Origin: Chloroflexota bacterium
GTDB taxonomy: Bacteria; Chloroflexota; Anaerolineae; Ardenticatenales; Ardenticatenaceae
Assembly: GCA_003520455.1 (NCBI GenBank)
Contig: DOUV01000968.1
Location: 1 to 11,056, forward strand
Direction of reading: 5' to 3'
Length of the DNA: 11,056 nucleotides
Part shown: positions 1 through 6,384 of the stretch, one piece after another
Layout: each line of letters begins with the position of its first letter
Position numbering within the stretch: position 1 is the first letter of the stretch
The notes under the pieces: model-generated
The model's input: only the letters and a program-made list of their open reading frames with translations
Told to the model about the DNA's origin: nothing
Database searches by the model: none
Made by a program: the position numbers and the translations under genes

Positions 1-941
1 CCGTGATCGTCGCCGACCGGCTCGCGAGTCACTGCGCCGGCTGCCACGCCGATGACGGCCTCGTCGCCACCGGCGGCGCGGCGAACCAGCAGTACCGGTT
101 GTTTCAGGTCGGGATCGACAGTGACGCCCACAGAAGCCACAAGGTCGCCGGGCGAGATGACTCCACCGCCGTCATTCCGGGCTACATAGGCCAGGGTGCA
201 GCCGCTGCAACCGCCTCCACCGATGATCTGGATACCGACATTGCTGTCGAAGACACCGGCGTAGTAATTGGTCGCACCTTTAGCGTAGATGCCGCGATAG
301 TTCGCCGACTCGAAAATGCCGGCGTAGGCCCCGGTGTTCGGTGAAGTCGAGGTGCTCCCACCGACCGCGCGGGCCTGGACCGCGGCAACCTTGGATCTAT
401 CACCGCCGGAGGGAGCGGCCCGATTGACTACCAACAGACCGTGGCCACCGCCCGCCGTAGCATTTGTGTTGGCGATAGTCGCCGCGGCGCCCGTGTCGCT
501 GTAACTGGCGTAGGTGCGCGTGATCGCTACACTTCCCTGTACGACCGCGCCTGGAACGAGGCTCATGGCATACGGCGCACCACGCAATTGCTGGCGAGGT
601 GAGAGGGTTTCCCCGTTGATGGTGACCTGGAGGTAGAGTTGCTGTGCGAAGGTTTCCGGAGGAATCCTCACATCTGTCCCGATCGCCGAGTTGAACAAAC
701 CATTTTTGACGGCGATGGTCTTGGTCTCGGTGTAGACCGGGGTCCCGCCCGTCGCCGAGGCGAAGAGGTTGTAGCGAATGTTGTAGTTTCCATCGGCGAC
801 GGGCGCGCCGCTTGGAGTCAGCAGGCGCCCCTGGTAGCTCATCATGGTGCGCAGATCGCAGGCGCTGAGGAGTCCCGCAAGGGTCAACAGTGTGACGACG
901 ACGGCAGCAGGCAGGAAGCGTCGAATCGGGAATGCACTCAT
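1..941 (-). CDS. Exported lipoprotein with beta-sandwich domain, 3' end outside window
   Basis: An open frame runs from ATG at 941-939 to the left edge without a stop, so 313 codons are visible and the C-terminus is missing. The start is supported by AAAGGAG (948-954), 6 bases upstream. Residues 1-28 form a lipoprotein signal: arginines at 7-8, a hydrophobic stretch, and the lipobox LSAC with Cys28. Next comes a domain beginning MSYQGRLL (about 32-39), with alternating strands up to the RGAPYAMS motif near residue 130. This type recurs in secreted proteins of Chloroflexota and related bacteria, and I know no established function for it. A Ser/Thr/Ala/Gly-rich repetitive middle follows, then a CSGC motif (Cys245, Cys248) and a segment GDLVASVGVTVDP that resembles modules of surface or fibre proteins. 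It is likely anchored on the outer face of the membrane. It diverges from the threonine synthase gene. The frame and signal are clear; the role is unknown. Confidence 0.85.
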   Translation of the reverse strand, partial: MSAFPIRRFLPAAVVVTLLTLAGLLSACDLRTMMSYQGRLLTPSGAPVADGNYNIRYNLFASATGGTPVYTETKTIAVKNGLFNSAIGTDVRIPPETFAQQLYLQVTINGETLSPRQQLRGAPYAMSLVPGAVVQGSVAITRTYASYSDTGAAATIANTNATAGGGHGLLVVNRAAPSGGDRSKVAAVQARAVGGSTSTSPNTGAYAGIFESANYRGIYAKGATNYYAGVFDSNVGIQIIGGGGCSGCTLAYVARNDGGGVISPGDLVASVGVTVDPDLKQPVLLVRRAAGGDEAVIGVAAGAVTREPVGDDH

Positions 942-1079
942 CCGTCTCTCCTTTCTGAGTGGCGAAGAATAAGAATGAACGGCGGTGGGGGGCATGGGCG
1001 GCTCCGTCGCGATTGAAGTTGCCTTGTACTCCCCGCACCTGTTGAGTCGATGCGACCACTCTCAACTGTTCGTGCGTGA

Positions 1080-1165
1080 GAACACCCGGCAAGGAGTTGC
1101 CGGGGCACGGAACGGAGACGTCCGAAGTCTCGGAAGTCTGACGACTTGGCTGGCGCTCCGGGCCC
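1080..1165 (-). repeat. Structured intergenic repeat, copy 1
   Basis: Read on the minus strand, this 86-base segment aligns with 8003-8100 on the plus strand. The first 35 positions match at 30, including a 13-base identical block CGTCAGACTTCCG. Copy 1 then lacks 10 bases present in copy 2 and resumes with AGACTTCGGA, GTCTCCG and GCCCCGG, ending in CCTTG and GGTGTTC. It contains an imperfect hairpin around TCCGAAGTCTCGGAAG (plus strand, 1121-1136), a 16-mer also found exactly at 8034-8049. No coding or transposase sequence is attached. It is either a non-autonomous interspersed repeat or a conserved structured RNA. Confidence 0.75.
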
Positions 1166-1197
1166 TCCTTTCTGGAGAGGTGATCTCCCAGTGGGGC

Positions 1198-1224
1198 TTC
1201 TCGTCCTTTCTCTCTATTTAAAAT
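1198..1224 (+). promoter_or_regulatory. Weak promoter candidate for threonine synthase
   Basis: TAAAAT (1219-1224) matches five of six bases of the TATAAT -10 box and sits in TATTTAAAAT, a short AT-rich patch in GC-rich surroundings. The best -35 is TTCTCG (1198-1203) at a short 15-base spacing, so it is poor. Transcription from here would start near 1231 and give a leader of about 65 bases, leaving out the hairpins upstream. Confidence 0.35.
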
Positions 1225-1297
1225 GCCACAGGAAGAACTTTTAGAGCAAGGGTCCGTTGTTGCGAAGTCTCTCATACAGGTTGGAGGTCGTCCTTGA
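1223..1297 (+). CDS. Possible 24-codon upstream ORF coupled to threonine synthase
   Basis: ATG at 1223 opens a 24-residue frame beginning MPQEELLEQG and ending with TGA at 1295-1297, which overlaps the ATG of the next gene as TGATG. That arrangement would couple translation. Against it: there is no convincing Shine-Dalgarno sequence before 1223, and the promoter candidate at 1198-1224 would start transcripts inside it. The next gene has its own good ribosome binding site. The peptide resembles nothing I know and has no run of a regulatory amino acid as in classical attenuator peptides. Confidence 0.15.
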   Translation: MPQEELLEQGSVVAKSLIQVGGRP

Positions 1298-2559
1298 TGA
1301 ACAATGTCCTGGGATACCGCTGCGTCCTCTGCGGCGCGGAGTATACGCCCGATGCGTTCGCGGTGGCTTACGTCTGCCCGAATCACCCCGACGACACCGG
1401 CATCCTCGACGTGCGCTATGACTATGAGGCCATCGGGCCGCAATTCGCGCGCGACGAACTGCACGACTCTCCCTGGCACAGCATGTGGCGCTACCTGCCC
1501 CTGTTGCCGATTGGCCACCCCGAGTATATCCCGCCCCTGGAGGTCGGCTGGACCCCCCTCTACCACGCCGCCCGACTGGGCCGCGTTCTCGGGCTGAACG
1601 AGCTCTACATCAAGGATGATGGCCGGAACCCGACCGCCTCCTTCAAAGACCGGGCGTCGGCCGTCGCTGTGGTCAAGGCCCAAGAACTGGGCTACAACGT
1701 GATTACGACGGCCAGTAGCGGGAACGCGGCCGCAGCCCTCGCGGGTCTGGCAGCGAGTGCCGGCCTGAGCACGGTCATCTTCGTCCCTGCCAGTGCCCCC
1801 GAGGCCAAGGTGGCTCAATTGCTGATCTACGGGGCCACGGTCGTCCTCGTGGAGGGGAGCTACGACCAGGCTTTCGATCTCTGCCTGGCTGCCTCCAAAG
1901 AATTCGACTGGTACTGTCGCAACACGGCCTACAACCCCTTCATGAGCGAGGGCAAAAAGACGGTCTCGTTCGAGATTTGCGAGCAACTCGGGTGGGAGGC
2001 ACCCGACAAGATTTTTGTCGCTGTTGGCGACGGCTGTATTATCGGTGGCGTTCACAAGGGCTTGCGCGATCTGCAGGCCTTGGGCTGGATTGACCGGATG
2101 CCGGAGATCATCGGCGTCCAGGCAGAGGGCAGCGATGTACTTGCCACTGCCTGGGAACGCGGCACCGAGCAACTCGAGCCGATCGTTGCCCGGACGATCG
2201 CCGACAGTATCAGTGTCGGCGTTCCACGCGATGCTGTCAAGGCCCTGCGCGCTGTCACTCAGACCGGTGGCCGCTACGTCCGCGTCAGCGACGACGAGAT
2301 TCTCGAGGCGATGCGCGTGCTGGCCCGCGGCAGCGGTGTCTTTGCGGAGCCGGCGGGCGCGGCGAGTTTCGCCGGAGTGCAGCGGGCTCGCCGCGAGGGC
2401 TGGATCCGGGAAGATCAGCGCGTTGTAGTGATTGTCACAGGAAATGGCTTGAAGGATATCAAATCTGCGATGGTGGCGACGGGCGCACCCTACCGCGTGG
2501 CTCCGGACTTGAATGTCCTCCGGGCACTGTTGGCGCGGATAGGGTCGACGGATGCGTAG
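1297..2559 (+). CDS. thrC: Threonine synthase (PLP-dependent, zinc-ribbon type)
   Basis: Threonine synthase converts O-phospho-L-homoserine and water to L-threonine and phosphate, the last step of threonine synthesis, in the cytoplasm. The 420-residue product starts with a zinc-ribbon-like pattern (Cys9, Cys12, Cys27, His30) as in many bacterial and archaeal threonine synthases. The PLP lysine is Lys117 in TASFKDR, the substrate/phosphate loop is SSGNAAAA (141-148), and a late GVFAEPAGAAS motif is also typical. The length fits the family. I chose ATG 1297 because GGAGGT (1283-1288) lies 8 bases upstream; a TTG directly before it (1294) would add one residue. No homoserine dehydrogenase or kinase gene adjoins. 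Fold-type II paralogues with other substrates exist, so a side role with the next PLP enzyme cannot be excluded. Confidence 0.8.
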   Translation: MNNVLGYRCVLCGAEYTPDAFAVAYVCPNHPDDTGILDVRYDYEAIGPQFARDELHDSPWHSMWRYLPLLPIGHPEYIPPLEVGWTPLYHAARLGRVLGLNELYIKDDGRNPTASFKDRASAVAVVKAQELGYNVITTASSGNAAAALAGLAASAGLSTVIFVPASAPEAKVAQLLIYGATVVLVEGSYDQAFDLCLAASKEFDWYCRNTAYNPFMSEGKKTVSFEICEQLGWEAPDKIFVAVGDGCIIGGVHKGLRDLQALGWIDRMPEIIGVQAEGSDVLATAWERGTEQLEPIVARTIADSISVGVPRDAVKALRAVTQTGGRYVRVSDDEILEAMRVLARGSGVFAEPAGAASFAGVQRARREGWIREDQRVVVIVTGNGLKDIKSAMVATGAPYRVAPDLNVLRALLARIGSTDA

Positions 2560-2587
2560 CGCGTGCAATGGAGAAACGGATGGGCGG

Positions 2588-2617
2588 TTGTGAAGGATAG
2601 CGCGCGGATGCTACTAT
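2588..2617 (+). promoter_or_regulatory. Promoter candidate for the PLP enzyme gene
   Basis: A TTGTGA -35 (2588-2593) and a TACTAT -10 (2612-2617) are separated by 18 bases. TG at 2609-2610 one base before the -10 makes it an extended -10 promoter. Transcription would begin near 2624 and leave a leader of about 160 bases, which contains the palindrome at 2700-2711. The same TGCTA core occurs in the promoter candidates at 6327 and 8136. Confidence 0.5.
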
Positions 2618-2699
2618 TAGCCCGATCGTCCTGAACGAAACATGACGGCTGTTACCCCGTGTTTAGGATGCAGACCGGCTGCTCCTGGCGTCATCACGT

Positions 2700-2711
2700 T
2701 TCACGCGTGAA
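2700..2711. promoter_or_regulatory. 12-base perfect palindrome, possible operator
   Basis: TTCACGCGTGAA is a perfect inverted repeat lying about 75 bases before the PLP enzyme start and downstream of the candidate promoter. A dimeric regulator could bind here, but no regulator gene is in view and a second site is not seen, so this is only a suggestion. Confidence 0.25.
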
Positions 2712-2786
2712 CAAGCCTGGCAGCAGGCACGCGGAACGGTCGTCAGCAACAGGCCGCAGTTCCGGACAATGAGGTGAAATGATTCA

Positions 2787-4247
2787 ATGATTGATCTGAC
2801 TGTGTACCCTGAGCGCCTCGAACGTGCCGTCCAACGGGCGCGCGAGCGGAACATTATTATTCCGACCTTCAAGCAGATGAAGTCCCCTGAGCGCATCCCC
2901 GCCAGGATCAAGGAGCAGCTCGCGCAGGTAGGCTTGTGGGATCTCAACTCGTTGAACCTCTTCCGCATCACGTGGAAGAACCAACCCGTCTCGTTTGGCG
3001 GCGGCTTCAACGGCGTCAATTACGTTGAGTTTCCAAAGGAACTGACCGGCGTGGATGCGCGCATTATCGCCCTGGTCGGGAAATGGTTCCCGACCGGAGC
3101 ACACAAGGTCGGCGCCGCCTTTAGCTGCCTGGTCCCGCGCCTGGTCACCGGCCAGTTCGACCCCACGACGCAGAAGGCGGTCTGGCCCTCCACCGGTAAC
3201 TACTGCCGGGGTGGGGCGTACGACTCGGCTTTGCTGGGCTGTGAGTCCGTCGCGATTCTGCCTGAAGGGATGAGCCGCGAGCGGTTCGAGTGGTTGTCCA
3301 CGGTTGCCGGAGAAGTGATCGCCACGCCGGGCACCGAGAGCAACGTCAAGGAGATTTTCGACAAGTGCTGGGAACTGCGCCGCTCCGGTGAGGATCTGAT
3401 GATCTTCAACCAGTTTGAGGAGTTCGGCAACCATCTCTGGCACTATGACGTCACCGGCCACGCCATGCAAGAGGTGCTGGAGCAGGAACTCGGCCCTGGC
3501 GAGGCATTCCGCGGCTCAGTCTTCACTACCGGCTCGGCCGGAACCATCGCGGCAGGCGACTATCTGAAGGAACGCTTCCCGACCAGCAAGCTGGCCGCTA
3601 GCGAAGCGCTCCAATGTCCCACGCTGCTCCTCAACGGTTTCGGCGCCCACCGCATCGAGGGGATCGGCGACAAGCACGTGCCCTGGATTCACAACGTTCG
3701 TAACACCGATTTGGTCGTCGCCGTCGACGATGAGGCCCCGGTGAGCCTGATCCGCCTGTTTAACGAGCCGGAAGGGCAGCAGTATCTCGCCCGGAAGGGC
3801 ATCCCCCTATCGCTGATCAAGCGCCTCCCGTGGCTCGGAATTTCCGGCGTCGCGAACCTCCTCGCCGCCATCAAAATGGTGAAATGGTATGAGTGGGGTG
3901 AGGGTGACGTGGTGATGACCGTGCTCACCGACTCGATGGAGATGTATGGCAGTCGCCTGCACGAACTAACGGTCGAGCGCGGCGAATTGAGCGCTGAGGA
4001 TGCGGCTGGCGCCTACCACCGGTACCTTCTGGGTCAGAGCCCCGATTTTATGGAGGAGCTGACCTACCCGGCCCGGAAGCGAGTCCACAATCTGAAGTAC
4101 TACACCTGGGTCGAGCAGCAGGGCAAAACCTACGAGGAGATCCAGGCGCAGTGGTACCAGAAGAACTATTGGTCCAATATCCACAGTCAGGTTGACGAGA
4201 TCGACGCCCTGATCGAGGCCTTCAACGCCCGTGCCGGCCTGCTGTAG
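2787..4247 (+). CDS. Fold-type II PLP-dependent enzyme, TrpB-like, substrate unknown
   Basis: The 486-residue product is a tryptophan-synthase-beta/cysteine-synthase superfamily enzyme. The likely PLP lysine is Lys107 in PTGAHKVGAAF, comparable to the GSHK motif of TrpB. An asparagine loop STGNYCRGG (135-143) and a glycine-rich phosphate-binding loop GSAGT (249-253) follow in the expected order. It is longer than TrpB or cysteine synthase (about 300-400 residues), with about 90 residues before the PLP region and a charged, aromatic-rich C-terminal tail from about residue 420. No signal peptide or membrane segment is seen, so it is cytoplasmic. GAGGTGA (2771-2777) supports the start, 9 bases upstream. 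No trpA or other trp gene is near, which argues against tryptophan synthesis. An elimination, replacement or thiolase-type reaction on an amino acid is likely. The context (SsnA, F420 genes) hints at catabolism, but I cannot name the substrate. Confidence 0.85.
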   Translation: MIDLTVYPERLERAVQRARERNIIIPTFKQMKSPERIPARIKEQLAQVGLWDLNSLNLFRITWKNQPVSFGGGFNGVNYVEFPKELTGVDARIIALVGKWFPTGAHKVGAAFSCLVPRLVTGQFDPTTQKAVWPSTGNYCRGGAYDSALLGCESVAILPEGMSRERFEWLSTVAGEVIATPGTESNVKEIFDKCWELRRSGEDLMIFNQFEEFGNHLWHYDVTGHAMQEVLEQELGPGEAFRGSVFTTGSAGTIAAGDYLKERFPTSKLAASEALQCPTLLLNGFGAHRIEGIGDKHVPWIHNVRNTDLVVAVDDEAPVSLIRLFNEPEGQQYLARKGIPLSLIKRLPWLGISGVANLLAAIKMVKWYEWGEGDVVMTVLTDSMEMYGSRLHELTVERGELSAEDAAGAYHRYLLGQSPDFMEELTYPARKRVHNLKYYTWVEQQGKTYEEIQAQWYQKNYWSNIHSQVDEIDALIEAFNARAGLL

Positions 4248-4367
4248 AGCGCGGCCGGCCTCGCCCGGCCCAACGGTCGCCCAAATGTCCTGCAGTGGTC
4301 CCGACTGCTTCCGCCCGAATGACCGTCGGGCCTGGCAGTTGTGGCCACCCCCGATTTCCTACGAGCG

Positions 4368-4880
4368 ATGGCACCACGAACACCTGCCGATCTGCAACAC
4401 TACATTACCGCGCACGGAATCACCGCCGAGGTTGTCTTCCCGGCTCAAGAGACACCGACCGTCCCGGCAGCCGCCGCCGCCATGGGCTGTGAACCCGACC
4501 AAATCATCAAATCGGTTCTCTTCCTGGTTGAGGATGGAACTTCGTCCGGCCGGCGCCCGGTTCTGGTGATTGCCTGCGGCACCGCCCGGATCGACTACAA
4601 AGCGCTCGCGGCCCACTTCGGCGTGAGCCGTAAGAAGGTGCGTCTCGCCCCGCCTCACGTCGTTCTCGAAACGTTAGGGTATCCGGCTGGTGGCGTGCCG
4701 CCGTTTGGCCACATCACGCCGGTACCGGTGCTGATGGATGAGGCCGTCACCCGCCAGGCGGTCGTCTACGGTGGCGGCGGCGACGACCGCAGCCTGATGC
4801 GCCTGACGGTAGACGAGTTGCGGCGAGTCACCAGAGCGGCGGCGGTGGCGGTGTCTGAGGAGAATGGACTCCCCCTATGA
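4368..4880 (+). CDS. YbaK/EbsC-type aminoacyl-tRNA deacylase-like protein
   Basis: A 170-residue cytoplasmic protein of the YbaK/ProX/prolyl-tRNA editing-domain fold. Members hydrolyse mischarged tRNAs such as Cys-tRNA(Pro); the exact specificity here cannot be read from sequence. Visible family signs: the DQIIKSVLF segment with Lys48, which fits the conserved active-site lysine; a strand RPVLVIACG; and the loop GYPAGGVPPFGH (104-115). Length is normal for a stand-alone member. ATG 4368 starts just before the domain; a GTG at 4341 in the same frame would add 9 residues, and neither has a strong Shine-Dalgarno sequence. The stop overlaps the ATG of the SsnA gene (ATGA, 4877-4880), so the two are probably translated together. 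An editing protein tied to an amidohydrolase is unexpected; it may act on a non-canonical aminoacyl product or another substrate. Confidence 0.85.
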   Translation: MAPRTPADLQHYITAHGITAEVVFPAQETPTVPAAAAAMGCEPDQIIKSVLFLVEDGTSSGRRPVLVIACGTARIDYKALAAHFGVSRKKVRLAPPHVVLETLGYPAGGVPPFGHITPVPVLMDEAVTRQAVVYGGGGDDRSLMRLTVDELRRVTRAAAVAVSEENGLPL

Positions 4881-6307
4881 ATACGGAAGATACTTCCTCA
4901 TCGCCTTCATTCGTTTATGCGCCGGCCCCATCCGGGGACGCTCCCATCGACCGGCTGATTACCCACGCGCTGGTCTCGCCGAACCCGGCCGATCCGGATC
5001 TCCCGTTGATCGAGGATGGGGCGATCGCCATCCGGGGTGACACGGTGCTCGCGGTCGGGACGACGGACGAGTTGCGCCAGGAGTACCCGGGCGCCCCTGA
5101 GCTCGATGCCGGCGGCAAACTCGCGCTGCCCGGCTCGATTTGCGCGCACACTCACTTCTACGGGGCCTACGCCCGCGGGCTCGCCATCCCTGGCCCGGCG
5201 TCCAAGAATTTTCCGGAGATTCTCCGGCGGCTCTGGTGGACCCTCGACAAGGCGCTCGACCCTGAAAGCGTAAAGTACTCGGCCCTGGTCTGTCTCGTGG
5301 ATGCCATCCGCCGTGGGACCACGACCCTGATCGACCACCATGCCAGCCCGAATGCCATCGAGGGGAGCCTCAGCCTGATTGCGGAGGCTGTGAAAACGGC
5401 CGGCCTCCGCGCTTGCCTCTGCTACGAGGTCTCCGACCGTGATGGCGCTGGCCGGGCTGAGGCCGGGATTGAGGAAAACGTGCGCTGGATCAAAGAAGCG
5501 CGCGCGCGCCAGGACCCCAGCCTGGCCGGAACCTTCGGTCTCCACGCCGCTCTCACGCTCAGCGATGCCACCCTCGAGCGAGCGCGCGCCGCGGCCGAAC
5601 CGCTTGGTGCTGGTTTCCATATCCACGCCGCCGAGGGACCGGCCGACCAGGAGTGGAGCCTGCAAACCTATGGCGAGCGGGTGATCCAACGCCTGCACCG
5701 CCACGGTATCCTGGGCGCCAATACGATCGTGGCCCACGCCATCACGATTGATCCGTGGGAGATGGGCCTCCTGCGCGAGACCGGCACCTGGGTCACCCAC
5801 CAGCCGCGCTCGAACATGAACAACGCGGTGGGTGTCGCCGACCTCCCCGCGATGCTGCGCGCCCAGATGCGGGTCGGCCTGGGCAACGACGGCTTCTCCT
5901 TCGACATGTTCCAGGAGATGAAGACCGCCTACCTGCTGCACAAGGTCCACACGGGCGATCCGCGCACGCTCGGTGGCTACGAGGTGATGACCCTGGCCTA
6001 CGCCAACAACGCGGCCCTGGCCGGCCGCTTCTTCCCCAAACCGGTCAGCCGGTTGGAGCCGGGCGCTTTCGCCGATATCATTCTGGTGGACTACCACCCC
6101 TTCACGCCGCTGAGCAGTGGAAACCTGCCCTGGCATCTGCTCTTCGGCTTTGATGGTGGCCACGTCACCCACACCATTGCGGCTGGCAAGTTGCTTATGG
6201 CCGATCGCCAACTGCTGACGCTGGACGAGGCCGAGATCACTGCCCGCGCCCGCGAACTCGCTCCGGGCATCTGGGAGCGGTTCGATGAGTTGAGCCATCG
6301 TGCGTAA
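4877..6307 (+). CDS. ssnA: SsnA-family putative aminohydrolase (metal-dependent amidohydrolase)
   Basis: A 476-residue member of the amidohydrolase superfamily, closest in my recognition to E. coli SsnA, a putative deaminase or aminohydrolase linked to purine and selenium-dependent molybdenum hydroxylase gene clusters. Metal and catalytic ligands are in place: His91-x-His93 (CAHTHFYG), His248/His250 (FHIHAAEG), His287 (VAHAI) and Asp338 (GNDGFSFDMF). Stretches such as LWWTLDKALD, LIDHHASPNA and PRSNMNNAVG match SsnA closely. The first 20 or so residues before the usual N-terminal strand are an extra, Pro/Ser-rich extension. The protein is cytoplasmic, with no signal peptide. The start overlaps the end of the YbaK-like gene by 4 bases, so translation is likely coupled; GGAG at 4859-4862 is too far for ideal direct initiation. 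The true substrate of this family is not settled. Confidence 0.88.
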   Translation: MNTEDTSSSPSFVYAPAPSGDAPIDRLITHALVSPNPADPDLPLIEDGAIAIRGDTVLAVGTTDELRQEYPGAPELDAGGKLALPGSICAHTHFYGAYARGLAIPGPASKNFPEILRRLWWTLDKALDPESVKYSALVCLVDAIRRGTTTLIDHHASPNAIEGSLSLIAEAVKTAGLRACLCYEVSDRDGAGRAEAGIEENVRWIKEARARQDPSLAGTFGLHAALTLSDATLERARAAAEPLGAGFHIHAAEGPADQEWSLQTYGERVIQRLHRHGILGANTIVAHAITIDPWEMGLLRETGTWVTHQPRSNMNNAVGVADLPAMLRAQMRVGLGNDGFSFDMFQEMKTAYLLHKVHTGDPRTLGGYEVMTLAYANNAALAGRFFPKPVSRLEPGAFADIILVDYHPFTPLSSGNLPWHLLFGFDGGHVTHTIAAGKLLMADRQLLTLDEAEITARARELAPGIWERFDELSHRA

Positions 6308-6326
6308 AGTGTATTGGAACGACGCG

Positions 6327-6335
6327 TGCTACAGT
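6327..6335 (+). promoter_or_regulatory. Possible internal promoter (extended -10) for npdG-cofE
   Basis: TGCTACAGT carries the extended -10 form (TG, one base, then TACAGT). The only -35-like sequence, TTGGAA at 6314-6319, is too close (10 bases). It would start transcripts near 6342, 43 bases before npdG. This is weak, but it resembles the -10 regions at 2609 and 8136. Confidence 0.28.
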
Positions 6336-6384
6336 GGAGACCAGACGAGTGTCACCTTACGAGCAGATTGCGAGAGGATCTTCG

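Larger units (their letters stand above)
942..1296. other. Divergent intergenic region with stacked inverted repeats
   Basis: This 355-base gap separates two divergent genes. Plus-strand structures seen by eye: (a) GTTGA-GTCG (1041-1049) pairing with CGAC (1053-1056) and TCAAC (1062-1066), leaving CACTC as a 5-base bulge; (b) GTTCGTGC (1068-1075) pairing with GCACGGAAC (1105-1113, one bulged G), enclosing (c) a perfect 8-bp hairpin CCCGGCAA / TTGCCGGG (1085-1104, loop GGAG); (d) a stem of 9 paired positions and one mismatch at 1116-1139, loop AGTC; (e) CTGG...CCAG with inner pairing at 1172-1191. Part of it (1080-1165) is a repeat that recurs at 8003-8100. Open frames crossing it on both strands look like shadows. 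It may be a leader RNA for the threonine synthase, a leader for the lipoprotein, or simply an inserted repeat; the sequence does not decide. Confidence 0.7.

Noticed and set aside
981..1001. G-quadruplex candidate in a G-rich run
   Set aside because: Runs are GG, GG, GGGGGG, GGG and GG; there are not four tracts of at least three G with regular loops, so only a weak two-tier structure is possible.
1020..1220. T-box or other known riboswitch in front of threonine synthase
   Set aside because: CTTCTCGTCCTTT resembles the end of T-box terminators, but the conserved AGGGTGGNACCGCG sequence is missing. I see no SAM or cobalamin riboswitch core either.
985..1221. 78-residue plus-strand frame in the divergent intergenic region
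   Set aside because: It passes through the inverted repeats and the repeat element, has no ribosome binding site, and its sequence follows the hairpins rather than any protein pattern.
400..2568. 722-residue open frame on the minus strand across the thrC region
   Set aside because: It is antisense to the threonine synthase, spans the divergent intergenic repeats and runs into the lipoprotein gene in another frame. Its composition (Arg, Gly, Asp and Pro rich, no domain) is that of a GC-driven shadow.
4248..4340. Terminator between the PLP enzyme and YbaK-like genes
   Set aside because: Only GGCCGGCC and a 5-bp GCAGT/ACTGC hairpin are present with no T-run, so read-through is more likely than termination.
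4907..6298. 463-residue minus-strand frame opposite ssnA
   Set aside because: SsnA has all expected catalytic residues on the plus strand; the antisense product has no recognisable fold and reflects high GC at third positions.
6334..6384. Upstream GTG start for npdG
   Set aside because: The added residues have no family counterpart, whereas ATG 6385 has a well-placed GAGAGGA and directly precedes the Rossmann motif.
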